From positions 496,001 through 560,000 of the forward strand of contig JAUHXU010000003.1 in assembly GCA_030426805.1 (NCBI GenBank): 64,000 bases of DNA, in the 5' to 3' direction. The notes under the pieces are model-generated. The model saw only the letters and a program-made list of their open reading frames with translations, did no database searches and had not been told where the DNA came from. A program made the translations under genes and the position numbers. Positions 45,365 to 54,100 of the stretch are shown piece after piece (position 1 is the stretch's first letter; each line of letters opens with the position of its first letter). Source of the stretch: a bacterium (lineage in GTDB: Bacteria > Planctomycetota > JAFGQW01).

Positions 45365-46170
45365 CGGCGGAGGCGTTCGTCGCCGAGGCATAGAGCGACC
45401 GCTTGCAGCGCGGTTTCGTCCACTGGGTCGTGCGTACATCGGCTGATGGTTCGGGTGCTGCACTCGAGGGCGGTAGCGAGTTCTGTGCGGTCACGCCAGC
45501 CGTAGCGGTGCGCCGTGTGTACGAAGAGGCGCCGTGCGTTGCAAGCGCGGCAGGCCGACTCGGGATCGCGGCGGGTGGCAGCAGCGACGGCGTCGATCAC
45601 GCGGGCGAGCGGGACACGCGCGATCGGTCCCGTCGACTCGGCAGCCGCTTGCGGCGTTCCGGCGACGTCGACGGCCGAGTCGCGCGTCACGTAGCCATGG
45701 AGCCGCGCCACGAAGTCGGGGCGCCGGTCGTCGAGCACGTTCGCGAGCCGGCGCGCATCGACCCACGGATCGATGATGGCGCCGATGACGTCGCGATACG
45801 TGGACCACGCCCACTCGAGCGGATCCGCGCACAGGGGGCCGTGTCGGCGGGTCGGTCGGCACGGGTTCAGTGCGACGTATCGCACGACCGTGGCGAGCTT
45901 CTGCGGCGCGACGAGCGACGGCGCCTCCAGCGGCCGGAACGCGCTGCCGACCTCGAACACCGCGGCAAACCGCCCGACCGCACGAGCGAGCGCGATGTCG
46001 CTACGCGCGGATGGCGGCGCGAGCACGTGAAAGTGGTCGGGCATCAGGCACGCCGCGATCGCATCGGGAAACACGCGGCGAAGGCTCGCCCAGAGCCAGG
46101 GTGCAAACGGCGCCTCAGCAAGCGACGGCAACCCGGGCCGCCGCAACACGGACCAATGGTGGTACTTCAT
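45334..46170 (-). CDS. REP-associated tyrosine transposase (RAYT, Y1 family)
   Basis: 278 residues. The HUH metal motif is CLMPDHFHVLAPP with H46-F-H48, the catalytic tyrosine is probably Y98 in VVRYVALNPCRP, and LEWAWSTYRDVIG follows, all as in the Y1/TnpA-REP family of single-strand transposases. A C-terminal extension (about 150-278) resembles a helix-turn-helix DnaA-like tail (ELATALECSTRTISR). The final residues RRFTSKSVPER are encoded by the flanking palindrome. The protein is expected to nick and join REP hairpins. It seems intact and lies between inverted palindromes, the usual home of a RAYT. Confidence 0.88.
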   Translation of the reverse strand: MKYHHWSVLRRPGLPSLAEAPFAPWLWASLRRVFPDAIAACLMPDHFHVLAPPSARSDIALARAVGRFAAVFEVGSAFRPLEAPSLVAPQKLATVVRYVALNPCRPTRRHGPLCADPLEWAWSTYRDVIGAIIDPWVDARRLANVLDDRRPDFVARLHGYVTRDSAVDVAGTPQAAAESTGPIARVPLARVIDAVAAATRRDPESACRACNARRLFVHTAHRYGWRDRTELATALECSTRTISRCTHDPVDETALQAVALCLGDERLRRFTSKSVPER

Positions 46171-46216
46171 CGCCTACAGCGACGAACCCACCCCCGCTCC
46201 GTTACAGAGAGAGTCC

Positions 46217-46527
46217 GCTTCACCTGGGGTTTTGTCCCTCAACGCTGACAGATTCCGGTTTGAAGCGCTTCAAACGCGAAAATGGCAGCATTCGGGGACA
46301 AATCCCCATCTGAAAGCGTGAAGCGCGAGGCCGCGCTGCGCCGGGCCGGCACCCCACTGTGCGCAAGTCCCCGTCACGCCCGCACGGCAACCACGCAAAC
46401 CGCCGACCCACCCGAGTGGCGGGTCGGGGTGGTGAGCCGACGTTGAGAGGCCCGGCTCACGCCCGTCCCACTCGCGAATCAACGCCCCCCGGGACTCGAA
46501 GGGAGGCGAACCACCCCGACCCGTCAC
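46217..46527. repeat. Right repeat unit 1 (REP-like palindrome copy 2 plus nested hairpins)
   Basis: First unit of a 311-bp tandem duplication. It begins with a palindrome centred on TTTGAAGCGCTTCAAA (46259-46274) and ends with a nested structure: outer stem CGGGTCGGGGTGGT (46420-46433) with ACCACCCCGACCCG (46510-46523), inner stem GTGAGCCG (46432-46439) with CGGCTCAC (46453-46460) around ACGTTGAGAGGCC. Short open frames here are composed of repeat sequence and are not taken as genes. Confidence 0.85.
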
Positions 46528-46838
46528 GCTTCACATCGAAATCTGTCCCTCAACGCTGACAGATTCCGGTTTGAAGCGCTTCAAACGCGAAAATGGCAGC
46601 ATTCGGGGACAAATCCCCATCTGAAAGCGTGAAGCGCGAGGCCGCGTTGCGCGAAGCCGGCACCCCACTGTGCGCAAGTCCCCGTCACGCCCGCACGGCA
46701 ACCACGCAAACCGCCGACCCTCCCGAGTGGCGGGTCGGGGTGGTGAGCCGACGTTGAGAGGCCCGGCTCACGCCCGTCACACTCGCGAATCAACGCCCCC
46801 CGGGACTCGAAGGGAGGCTAACCACCCCGACCCGTCAC
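46528..46838. repeat. Right repeat unit 2 (near-identical tandem copy)
   Basis: Second unit of the 311-bp tandem duplication, differing from unit 1 at only scattered positions apart from the first 25 bp of the palindrome arm. Hairpin stems lie at 46731-46744 and 46821-46834. The korB stop codon (46835-46837) sits at its very end, so the repeat abuts korB as the left repeat abuts leuS. Confidence 0.85.
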
Positions 46839-47893
46839 TCGACTTCCCACGTCGCCCCACCCCGGATCAACGCGTCCAGCGCGTCGTCGTCGTGGGGCTT
46901 GTTCGCCCGGGCGTCGTCGACCTGGCCCATCAGCTCGGTCTCGTAGGTGGGGCGGTCGATGTCGCGGAAGACACCGAACGGGGTCGGGAGCGAGTCGTGC
47001 CGATCCATCTCGGCGACGATCGCGGCGAACGCGGTGCCGTCGGCCTTCTCGTCGTGGATGATCAGATCGTCCACCGCGACGCCGCCGTCACCGAGCGGCA
47101 CGGCCTCGGGCATGAAGCCGGTGAGGCGCACGCCCTTGTCGCGCTCGTTGCCGAACACGAGCGGCTTGCCGTGCTCGAGCATCACGCGATGCTCCTCGCG
47201 GGTCTGCTTGTTCGTCACCTGCTCGAATGCGCCGTCGTTGAAGACGTGGCAGTTCTGCAGGATCTCGACGAAGCTCACGCCGCGGTGTGCCGACGCGCGA
47301 CGCAGCACCTCCTTCAGGTGCGGCTGATCGACGTCGCTCGTGCGCGCGACGAACGTCGCCTCCGCGGCGAGCGCGAAGCGGATCGGGTTGATCGGCCGGT
47401 CGATCGAGCCCATCGGCGACGACTTCGTCGTCTTGCCGACCTCGGACGTGGGCGAGTACTGCCCCTTCGTCAGGCCGTAGATCCGGTTGTTGAACATCAG
47501 GATGTTGAGATCGATGTTGCGCCGGATCGCGTGCAGCAGGTGGTTGCCGCCGATCGAGAGCCCGTCGCCGTCGCCGGTCACGACCCAGACCGACAGGTCG
47601 GGGTTCGCACACTTCAGCCCCGTCGCGATCGTCGGCGCGCGGCCGTGGATCGTGTGGAAGCCGAACGTGTTGACGTAGTAGGGAAAGCGGCTCGAGCAGC
47701 CGATCCCCGCGACGAACACGATGTTCTCGCGCGGCACGCCGATCTCGGGGAGCACGAGCTGGACGTTCTTCAGGATCGCGTAATCGCCGCACCCGGGACA
47801 CCAACGAACCTCCTGGTCCGTCATGAAGTCCTTCTTCGTCAGCGTCGCGACGTCCCCTTTCTTCGGGGTGCCGTTCGGGCCTGCAGCGCTCAT
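46835..47893 (-). CDS. korB: 2-oxoacid:ferredoxin oxidoreductase, beta subunit
   Basis: 352 residues. TPP-binding and iron-sulfur subunit of 2-oxoglutarate (or another 2-oxoacid):ferredoxin oxidoreductase. Seen: RWCPGCGDY with C32 and C35, GIGCSSRFPYY with a third cysteine, and the TPP motif VTGDGDGLSIGGNHLLHA with NNRIYGLTKGQYSPTS. The last about 90 residues form the extension typical of the KorB/PorB group that pairs with a fused gamma-alpha subunit. The ATG overlaps the korA stop. The enzyme makes acyl-CoA and reduced ferredoxin, oxidatively in the TCA cycle or reductively. The substrate cannot be proven from sequence alone; 2-oxoglutarate is most likely for this type. Confidence 0.92.
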   Translation of the reverse strand: MSAAGPNGTPKKGDVATLTKKDFMTDQEVRWCPGCGDYAILKNVQLVLPEIGVPRENIVFVAGIGCSSRFPYYVNTFGFHTIHGRAPTIATGLKCANPDLSVWVVTGDGDGLSIGGNHLLHAIRRNIDLNILMFNNRIYGLTKGQYSPTSEVGKTTKSSPMGSIDRPINPIRFALAAEATFVARTSDVDQPHLKEVLRRASAHRGVSFVEILQNCHVFNDGAFEQVTNKQTREEHRVMLEHGKPLVFGNERDKGVRLTGFMPEAVPLGDGGVAVDDLIIHDEKADGTAFAAIVAEMDRHDSLPTPFGVFRDIDRPTYETELMGQVDDARANKPHDDDALDALIRGGATWEVE

Positions 47894-49734
47894 CCGTTCA
47901 GCTCCTCGAGTTGCTCCTGGATCTTGTCGCGGATCTCCTGCACGTGGAACGGCTTGCCCTCGAGCTTCGGGAAACTCACGGCATCCACGAGGAAGCGGTC
48001 GCGCAGGATCGAGCAGAATTGGCCCGAGTTGCACTCGGGCACGAGCACGCGCTTGAAGCGCGGCAACACGTCGCCGACGTTCGACGGCAGCGGGTTCAAG
48101 TGGCGCACGTGCAGGTGCGACACGCTGCGACCGTCCGCTCGCGCCGCCTCGACCGCGGCGGCGATCGCCCCGTAGGTCGAGCCCCATCCGACGACGAGCA
48201 AGTCGCCCGACTCGTCGCCGGTCAGCGTCGCGTCGTCGATGTCGTTGGCGATGTTCGCGATCTTCTTCGCGCGCAGCTCCACCATCCGGCGGTGGTTGTC
48301 CGGCTCGTAGTTCACGTTGCCGGTGCCGTCGATCTTCTCGAGGCCACCGATGCGGTGTTCGAACCCGGCCATGCCCGGCACGGCCCAGTCGCGCGCGCCG
48401 GTCACCGGGTCGCGGCGATACGCCTGGTAGCCGTCGACATCGATGTTGTCGTGGCAGCGCAGGTCCGGCAGCGACGCGAGCGACGGCACGAGCCACGGCT
48501 CCGCGGTGTTCGCGAGGAAGCCGTCCGACAGGTAGATCACCGGCGTCATGTACTTCGTCGCGAGGCGCACGGCCTCGACCGCCATCGTGAAGCAATCGGA
48601 CGCAGTGGACGGCGCGACGACGACCGCGGGGCACTCCCCGTGGCGGCCGTGGATCGCCATCAACAGGTCGGACTGCTCGCTCTTGGTCGGCAGCCCGGTG
48701 CTCGGCCCGCCGCGCTGCACGTCGATCACGATCAGCGGCAGCTCGACCATCACCGCGAGCCCCATCGCCTCGCCCTTGAGCGCGAGGCCCGGGCCCGACG
48801 TACCGGTCAGTCCGATCGCGCCGCCGAACGACGCGCCGATCGCGGCGCCGACCGCGGCGATCTCGTCCTCGGCCTGGATCGTGCGCACGTCGAACTGCTT
48901 GTAGGCCGCGAGCGAGTGCAGGATGTCGCTGGCCGGCGTGATCGGGTAGCTCGCGTAGACGAGCGAACGCGCCGCGCGACGGGCGGCGCACACGAAGCCG
49001 ATCGCGGTCGCCTGGTTGCCGGTGATCTTGCGATACGTGCCGCGCGGCAGCTCGGCGCGCGCGACGGTGAAGTTCGTCGGGATCAGGTCGGTCGTGTTGC
49101 CGAAGTTGTATCCCGCCTGCACGGCCGCCTTGTTCGCCTCGGCGACCTCCGGCTTGTTCTTGAACTTGCGGTCGAGCCAATCCTGCACCGGCTGAGTGGA
49201 TCGGTCGTACATCCACAGCATGATGCCGAGCGCGAACAGGTTCTTGCAGCGGTCCTTCGCGGACGTCGGCACGTCGACGTGATCCACCGCTTCCTTGTTG
49301 AGCTTCGTGATCGGCACACGCACGACTCGGTAGCCGTCGAGCGAGTCGTCCTCGAGCGGGTTCGCGTCGTAGCCGGCCTTGCGCAGGTTGCCCTTCGTGA
49401 ACGCGTCGGTGTTCGCGACGATCATCCCCTCGCGGCGCACGTCGGACAGGTTCGACTTCAGCGCCGCCGGGTTCATCGCGACGAGCACGTCGACCGCGTC
49501 ACCCGGCGTGTGGATGTCGTGGTCGCCGATGCGGATCTGGAAACCGCTGACGCCGGCGATCGTCCCCGCGGGTGCGCGGATCTCGGCGGGGAAATCCGGG
49601 AAGGTGCTGATGTCGTTGCCGACGTGCGCGGCGACGTCGGTGAACTGCGTTCCGGCGAGCTGCATCCCGTCGCCCGAGTCGCCGGCGAAGCGCACAGTGA
49701 CGTCGGACAGGGTGAGCAGCGGTTTGTCGCTCAT
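47890..49734 (-). CDS. korA: 2-oxoacid:ferredoxin oxidoreductase, fused gamma-alpha subunit
   Basis: 614 residues. The gamma domain (about 1-190) starts SDVTVRFAGDSGDGMQLAGT and includes EIRAPAGTIAGVSGFQIRIG. The alpha domain has YASYPITPASDILHSLA, QAEDEIAAVGAAIGASFGGA and TGTSGPGLALKGEAMGLAVM, the pyrimidine-binding region of the OFOR family. Together with KorB it forms the active enzyme. It is the first gene of the two-gene unit, reading away from the sugar reductase at 49988. The long 253-bp intergenic region upstream should contain its promoter, although none stands out. Confidence 0.93.
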   Translation of the reverse strand: MSDKPLLTLSDVTVRFAGDSGDGMQLAGTQFTDVAAHVGNDISTFPDFPAEIRAPAGTIAGVSGFQIRIGDHDIHTPGDAVDVLVAMNPAALKSNLSDVRREGMIVANTDAFTKGNLRKAGYDANPLEDDSLDGYRVVRVPITKLNKEAVDHVDVPTSAKDRCKNLFALGIMLWMYDRSTQPVQDWLDRKFKNKPEVAEANKAAVQAGYNFGNTTDLIPTNFTVARAELPRGTYRKITGNQATAIGFVCAARRAARSLVYASYPITPASDILHSLAAYKQFDVRTIQAEDEIAAVGAAIGASFGGAIGLTGTSGPGLALKGEAMGLAVMVELPLIVIDVQRGGPSTGLPTKSEQSDLLMAIHGRHGECPAVVVAPSTASDCFTMAVEAVRLATKYMTPVIYLSDGFLANTAEPWLVPSLASLPDLRCHDNIDVDGYQAYRRDPVTGARDWAVPGMAGFEHRIGGLEKIDGTGNVNYEPDNHRRMVELRAKKIANIANDIDDATLTGDESGDLLVVGWGSTYGAIAAAVEAARADGRSVSHLHVRHLNPLPSNVGDVLPRFKRVLVPECNSGQFCSILRDRFLVDAVSFPKLEGKPFHVQEIRDKIQEQLEELNG

Positions 49735-49973
49735 CGATCGTTCCGGTGATTTGGCGTTCGGTTCCTGCGGCGGGTGCGCGAAAACGCGGGGCGCGCGGCC
49801 CCGACAGTACGCACCATCTCAACCATATCCCCTACCCGTCCGGTGGTTCCAGCGGGATCGCGGAAAAATGCGTGCCTCCGCGCGCGCTCCGAATCCGCGT
49901 CGGCGATCAACGGTCCGCGGACCGAAGCGGGACGGATCGGTGGGAAGCCGGTTGTGTGAGCGGACGCGGACGT
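49735..49973. other. Divergent intergenic region
   Basis: Between korA and the sugar reductase gene. No ORF with coding character and no strong hairpin seen. It should contain back-to-back promoters; only the -10-like element at 49974-49979 is suggested. Confidence 0.35.
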
Positions 49974-49979
49974 TACGCT
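49974..49979 (+). promoter_or_regulatory. Candidate -10 element of a leaderless promoter
   Basis: TACGCT at 49974-49979 is followed eight bases later by the ATG at 49988; no ribosome binding site is present. Confidence 0.35.
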
Positions 49980-49987
49980 GGACGGCC

Positions 49988-50857
49988 ATGCGTGTGCTCC
50001 TGACCGGCGCCGGGGGATTCCTCGGGCGGTACGTCGACCGGACGCTCCGCGCTCGCGGCTTTCGTGTCTGGTCCACCGCCGCCGAGCCGGCCCGCCGGAT
50101 CCACCTCAACCTCACCGATCCCGGCGACGTGGCGACGCTCGTCGCCGCGGTCCAGCCCGACGCGATCGTCCACACCGCGGCGATCAGCGACGTCGCTTCG
50201 TGCGAGGCGGACGCGGCAGCGACCGAGCGGATCAACGTCGAGGCGGTCGCGGAACTCGCCGCAGCGGCCGATTCCGAGGGCGCCTGGCTCGTCTTCTTCT
50301 CGACGGACCAGGTCCACGACGGCGAACACGCCCCCTACGCCGACGACGCCGCGCCGGCCCCCCTGCACGCCTACGGGCGCTCGAAAGCCGCCGCGGAAGG
50401 CGCCGTTCGCGAGGTCGGCGACCGGTGCACGGTGCTCCGGGTCGCGCTCGCGTACGGCGACTCGCCGACCGGGCGCCGATCGGCCACCGAGATGGTGCTC
50501 GAGGCGGCCCGCACCGGCAATCCGGCCGGGCTGTTCACCGACGAGCTCCGCAGCCCGATCTACGCGGCGGACCTCGCCGAGGCGGTCGCGCGAATCCTCG
50601 AGCGGGAGACCGCCGGCACGTTCAATCTCGGCGGTCCCGAGGCGCTGAGCCGCCACGCGTTCGGCGAGCGGGTGTGCGCGGCCTACGGGCTCGACCCGGC
50701 GACGATCCGCCCGGTCCGCGCGGCCGACCTCGACCTCGCGCCCCCCAGACCCCGCGACCTGCGACTCGTCAGCGACCGACTGTGGCGCGCGCTCGACGTC
50801 GAGCCGCACACGATCGACGATGCGCTCGCAGCCCTCGCCAACGGAGCCGACCGATGA
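49988..50857 (+). CDS. Extended SDR, dTDP-4-dehydrorhamnose reductase-like
   Basis: 289 residues. NAD(P)-binding LLTGAGGFLGRYV (4-16), VHTAAISDVASCEAD (61-75), FFSTDQVHDGEHAPY (103-117) and the catalytic Y129-x3-K133 in YGRSK match the RfbD (RmlD) family, which completes dTDP-L-rhamnose synthesis. RmlA, B and C are not in the window, so the substrate may be another keto sugar. The protein lacks about 10 residues compared with typical RmlD. The ATG overlaps nothing upstream; the stop overlaps the next lipoprotein gene (ATGA), so the two are translationally coupled. Confidence 0.8.
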   Translation: MRVLLTGAGGFLGRYVDRTLRARGFRVWSTAAEPARRIHLNLTDPGDVATLVAAVQPDAIVHTAAISDVASCEADAAATERINVEAVAELAAAADSEGAWLVFFSTDQVHDGEHAPYADDAAPAPLHAYGRSKAAAEGAVREVGDRCTVLRVALAYGDSPTGRRSATEMVLEAARTGNPAGLFTDELRSPIYAADLAEAVARILERETAGTFNLGGPEALSRHAFGERVCAAYGLDPATIRPVRAADLDLAPPRPRDLRLVSDRLWRALDVEPHTIDDALAALANGADR

Positions 50858-51147
50858 ACCGCACCCTGAGTATCCTGTTCCTGCTGCTCGTCACCACCGG
50901 CTGTGTCAGCGGCGACAACGTCGAGACGGACATCGGCTACCTGCAGTTCCTCGGGGACACGCGCGGCGCGCGCTTCATGCTGCGCGCCGGCGTCGACGCC
51001 GTCCCGATGACGCGCGTGCAGACGCAGCAGCGCTACCGGCTCAGTCCGGGGCGCTACACGCTGTCGGTCGTCCGCCGCGGGCGCACCGTGCTCGACCGTC
51101 CGATCGACATCGTCGCCGGCGAGACGGTCGACGTGCCGCTGCCGTAG
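50854..51147 (+). CDS. Small lipoprotein with PEGA-like fold
   Basis: 97 residues. The signal ends in a lipobox, LLVTTGC, so the mature protein would be lipid-anchored at Cys17. The rest is beta-rich: GYLQFLGDTRGARFMLRAG, YRLSPGRYTLSVVRRGRTVL and IDIVAGETVDVPLP. Strand order and the SPGRYTLSV segment resemble PEGA-type surface domains. Function unknown. It is coupled to the sugar reductase upstream by ATGA, and converges on the tricorn protease gene with 7 bp between stops. Confidence 0.72.
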   Translation: MNRTLSILFLLLVTTGCVSGDNVETDIGYLQFLGDTRGARFMLRAGVDAVPMTRVQTQQRYRLSPGRYTLSVVRRGRTVLDRPIDIVAGETVDVPLP

Positions 51148-51154
51148 GATCGCG

Positions 51155-54100
51155 TCAGCGCTTGCCGCCGCCCCGCACCGGCGGCGCCGGCCGCTTCGGC
51201 CGCGTCGGCGGCTTCGTCGCGAGCATCTGCGTCACGTTCGCGATCGCCGCTTCGAGCTGCGAGTCGACACCGCGTCGGAAGTCGGCCGGTTGCAACTCGA
51301 TCATCCGATCCGGCTCCACGCCGACGTTCTCGACGACCCATCCGTCCTCGGCGGTCCAGATCGCGAGATCCGGCGCGGTGATGTGCCCGCCGTCCATCAG
51401 TACCGGCATCGCGAGCGCGCCGACGAGCCCGCCCCACGTCGGGCGGCCGACGATGCGGCCGAGCCGGAACTTGCGGAACATCCACGGCAGCAAGTCGCCG
51501 CCCGACCCCGCGGTCTCGTCGATGATCATCACCTTCGGGCCGGCGATCAGTGCGCCGGGCGATTCGAGGTCACCGTTGCGCGTGGCCCAGTAGGCGATGT
51601 GCCGCCGACGCAACACGTCGATCAACCGATCGGCGACCTGGCCCCCGCGGTTGTAGCGCTCGTCGAGGATCAGCGCATCGCGGTCGGACTGCGCGTAGAA
51701 CGAACGCGTGAACGCGGCGAGCCCCTGGCGCGTCGTGTCCGGCAAGTGGATGTAGGCGACGCGGCCACGGGTCGCCTCGTCGACGTATCGACGATTCGCC
51801 TCGACCCACGAGCGGTGGCGCAGCGGCAACTCGTCGGCGATCGGGACGACTTCGATCGTGCGGGCATCGGTGCCGGCCGCGTCGGCGGCGACGGTGATCT
51901 CGATCACCGAGCCCGCCGTGTTCTCGAACGCGGCGTAGACGTTCGTCGATGCGGTCACGTCGCGGCCGCGCACCGCGATCAGGAACTCGCCGTCGGCGAC
52001 ACGTGCGCCCGGCTCCGCGAGGGGTGCGCGCAACGTCGGGTCCCACGCCGCCCCGCGATACACCTTCGCGAACCGATATCGGCCGTCCGACACGACGAAG
52101 TCGGCACCGAGCAGCCCGACGCCGATCGACTCGACCGCATCGAACGGCTGGCCGCCCCACACGCGATGGTGCCCGACACCCAATTCACTGCACATCCAGC
52201 GGATCACGCGGTCGAGGTCGCGGCGCGTCGCGAGGTGCGGGAGGAACTGCGCGTAGCGCGTGCGCTGCGCGGCCCAACGAACCCCGTGGTGCTTCTCGTC
52301 GTAGAAGAAGTCGCGATTGATCCGCCACGCCTCGTCGAAGATCTGCACCCACTCCTGCGGCGGGTCGATCCGGACGCGGATCCGGTCGACGTGCAGCGAC
52401 GCGGCCGTCTCCGGCGACCCGGCGTCGCACACCGACCACGCGTCCCCGTGGCGGAACACGAGATGCGTGCCGTCGCGCGCGACGTGGTAGGCGTCGACGT
52501 CCGTGCGGAGGGTCGTCACGACACCCGACGAGAACCGGTAGCGACACAGCGCCGGATGCGCGCCGACGTCGGTGCGGAAGTAGACGTCCCCCGCCGCGCC
52601 GGTGCGCAAGTCGTCGTAGTCGCCGGCGGGAACCGGGAACCGGACGATGCGCGACGGCAATCCCTCGACGCCGATCGTGCGGCCGTCGCCCGGGGTGGGC
52701 TCCTTCGGCGGGTCTCCGGTGCGACGCCGTTTGAACGGCGAGGGCAGGTCGTCGTAGAGCACCGCGCAGTAGAGCGACCGGGTGGACGACGCATCGCCGC
52801 TCGACTGATCGAGCCACCGCCGCCGCGGGCCGGCATCCGTCGAACCGAGGAAGAACAGGTAGCTGCCGCTCGCGTCGAACGCCGGCGCGCTCGCGTCGAG
52901 CACCTCCGGCGACACCTCGACGGTCTCCTGGCGATCGAACCCGTGCAGCTTCAGCCGGCGCACGAGCGTCTCGCCGGTCTCGACGAATGCGATCCACCGC
53001 GAGTCGGGCGACCAGGCGAACTCGACGCGCCGCAAGTCGCGCGGCCCGTAGACCGACGTCTCCGCGATCGTCGCGAGCGTGCCGGACTCGACGTCGATCG
53101 CGAAGAGCGTCGCGCGGTGGTCGGTGAACGCGATGCGCTTGCCGTCCGGCGACCACTCGGCGTCGCTCGGCACGACGCCGTCGGCGAGCGCGAACGTCGT
53201 GACGGTGTCGTCCGCGAGCGTGCGCACGTGGAGGCGATAGGCACCCGGCGACTCCGGCCCGACCCCGTCGGGGCGCTCGTCGGAAAAATACGCGAGTCGC
53301 GCGCCGTCCGGCGAAAACGCCGGCGCACGCTCGTGCGCACCGGGGGTCGCCGTCCGGTTGCGCGCCCCCCCGTCGGCGACGGGCAGCGTCACGATCTCGC
53401 CGCGGAACGCGAGCGCGACGCGCCGGCCGGCGGGATCGATCGCGACGTGTCGCACGTCCTTCGGCGAGCCGACCCAGCGCGGCCGCCGTTCGCGCAACTC
53501 CGCCGGCACGCGTGCGCGCACGGGGCCGACGACCGGAGCCGTGTTCCCGTCGGGCACCGCGATGCGGTAGAGGCGTCCCTCCCGCTCGAACACGATGCGC
53601 CCGTCCCCCGTCGACGCATCGACGATCGGCCACTCCGTCGCCGGGAGCAAGCGGGTCGGCTGCCCGCCCTTCTCGACGTCGTAGCGAAACAGCGTGAACT
53701 CGCCCTCGCGGTCGGAGCGGAAGACGATCGTGCCGACGCCGGGGCCGATCCACATCGGGTCGGTGTCGTTGCAGCGGCCCGCCGGCTGCGGGATTTCGCG
53801 CCACTCGAACGTCGAGAGGTCGAGGATCCAGATCCGCGACGCGCGGCCGCCGCGATACCCCTTCCACTGCTCGAACGCCTCGGGCAGCGGCACGTATGCG
53901 AGGAACTTGCCGTCCGGCGAGAACGTCGCCTTGTAGCCGGTCGGCACGCCGAGCGAACGGGGAAACCCGCCGTCGGTCGCGACGAGGTAGAGCTGGGTGT
54001 GGCGATCGGTCGTGCACGCGCGCGCGGAGCGGAACAGCACGTCGCCGCTGAGGGGATGAAACCCGAGCACGTAGTCGTCGCCGGGGTGCCACGTGAGTCG

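Noticed and set aside
46270..46793. Two 70-85 codon open frames in the repeat units with nearly identical translations
   Set aside because: They are identical because they lie in the tandem duplication; they consist of palindrome sequence and have no ribosome site or family match.
46217..46838. Tandem repeats as a possible CRISPR array
   Set aside because: There are only two long units of 311 bp with internal palindromes and no short unique spacers, and no cas gene is nearby.
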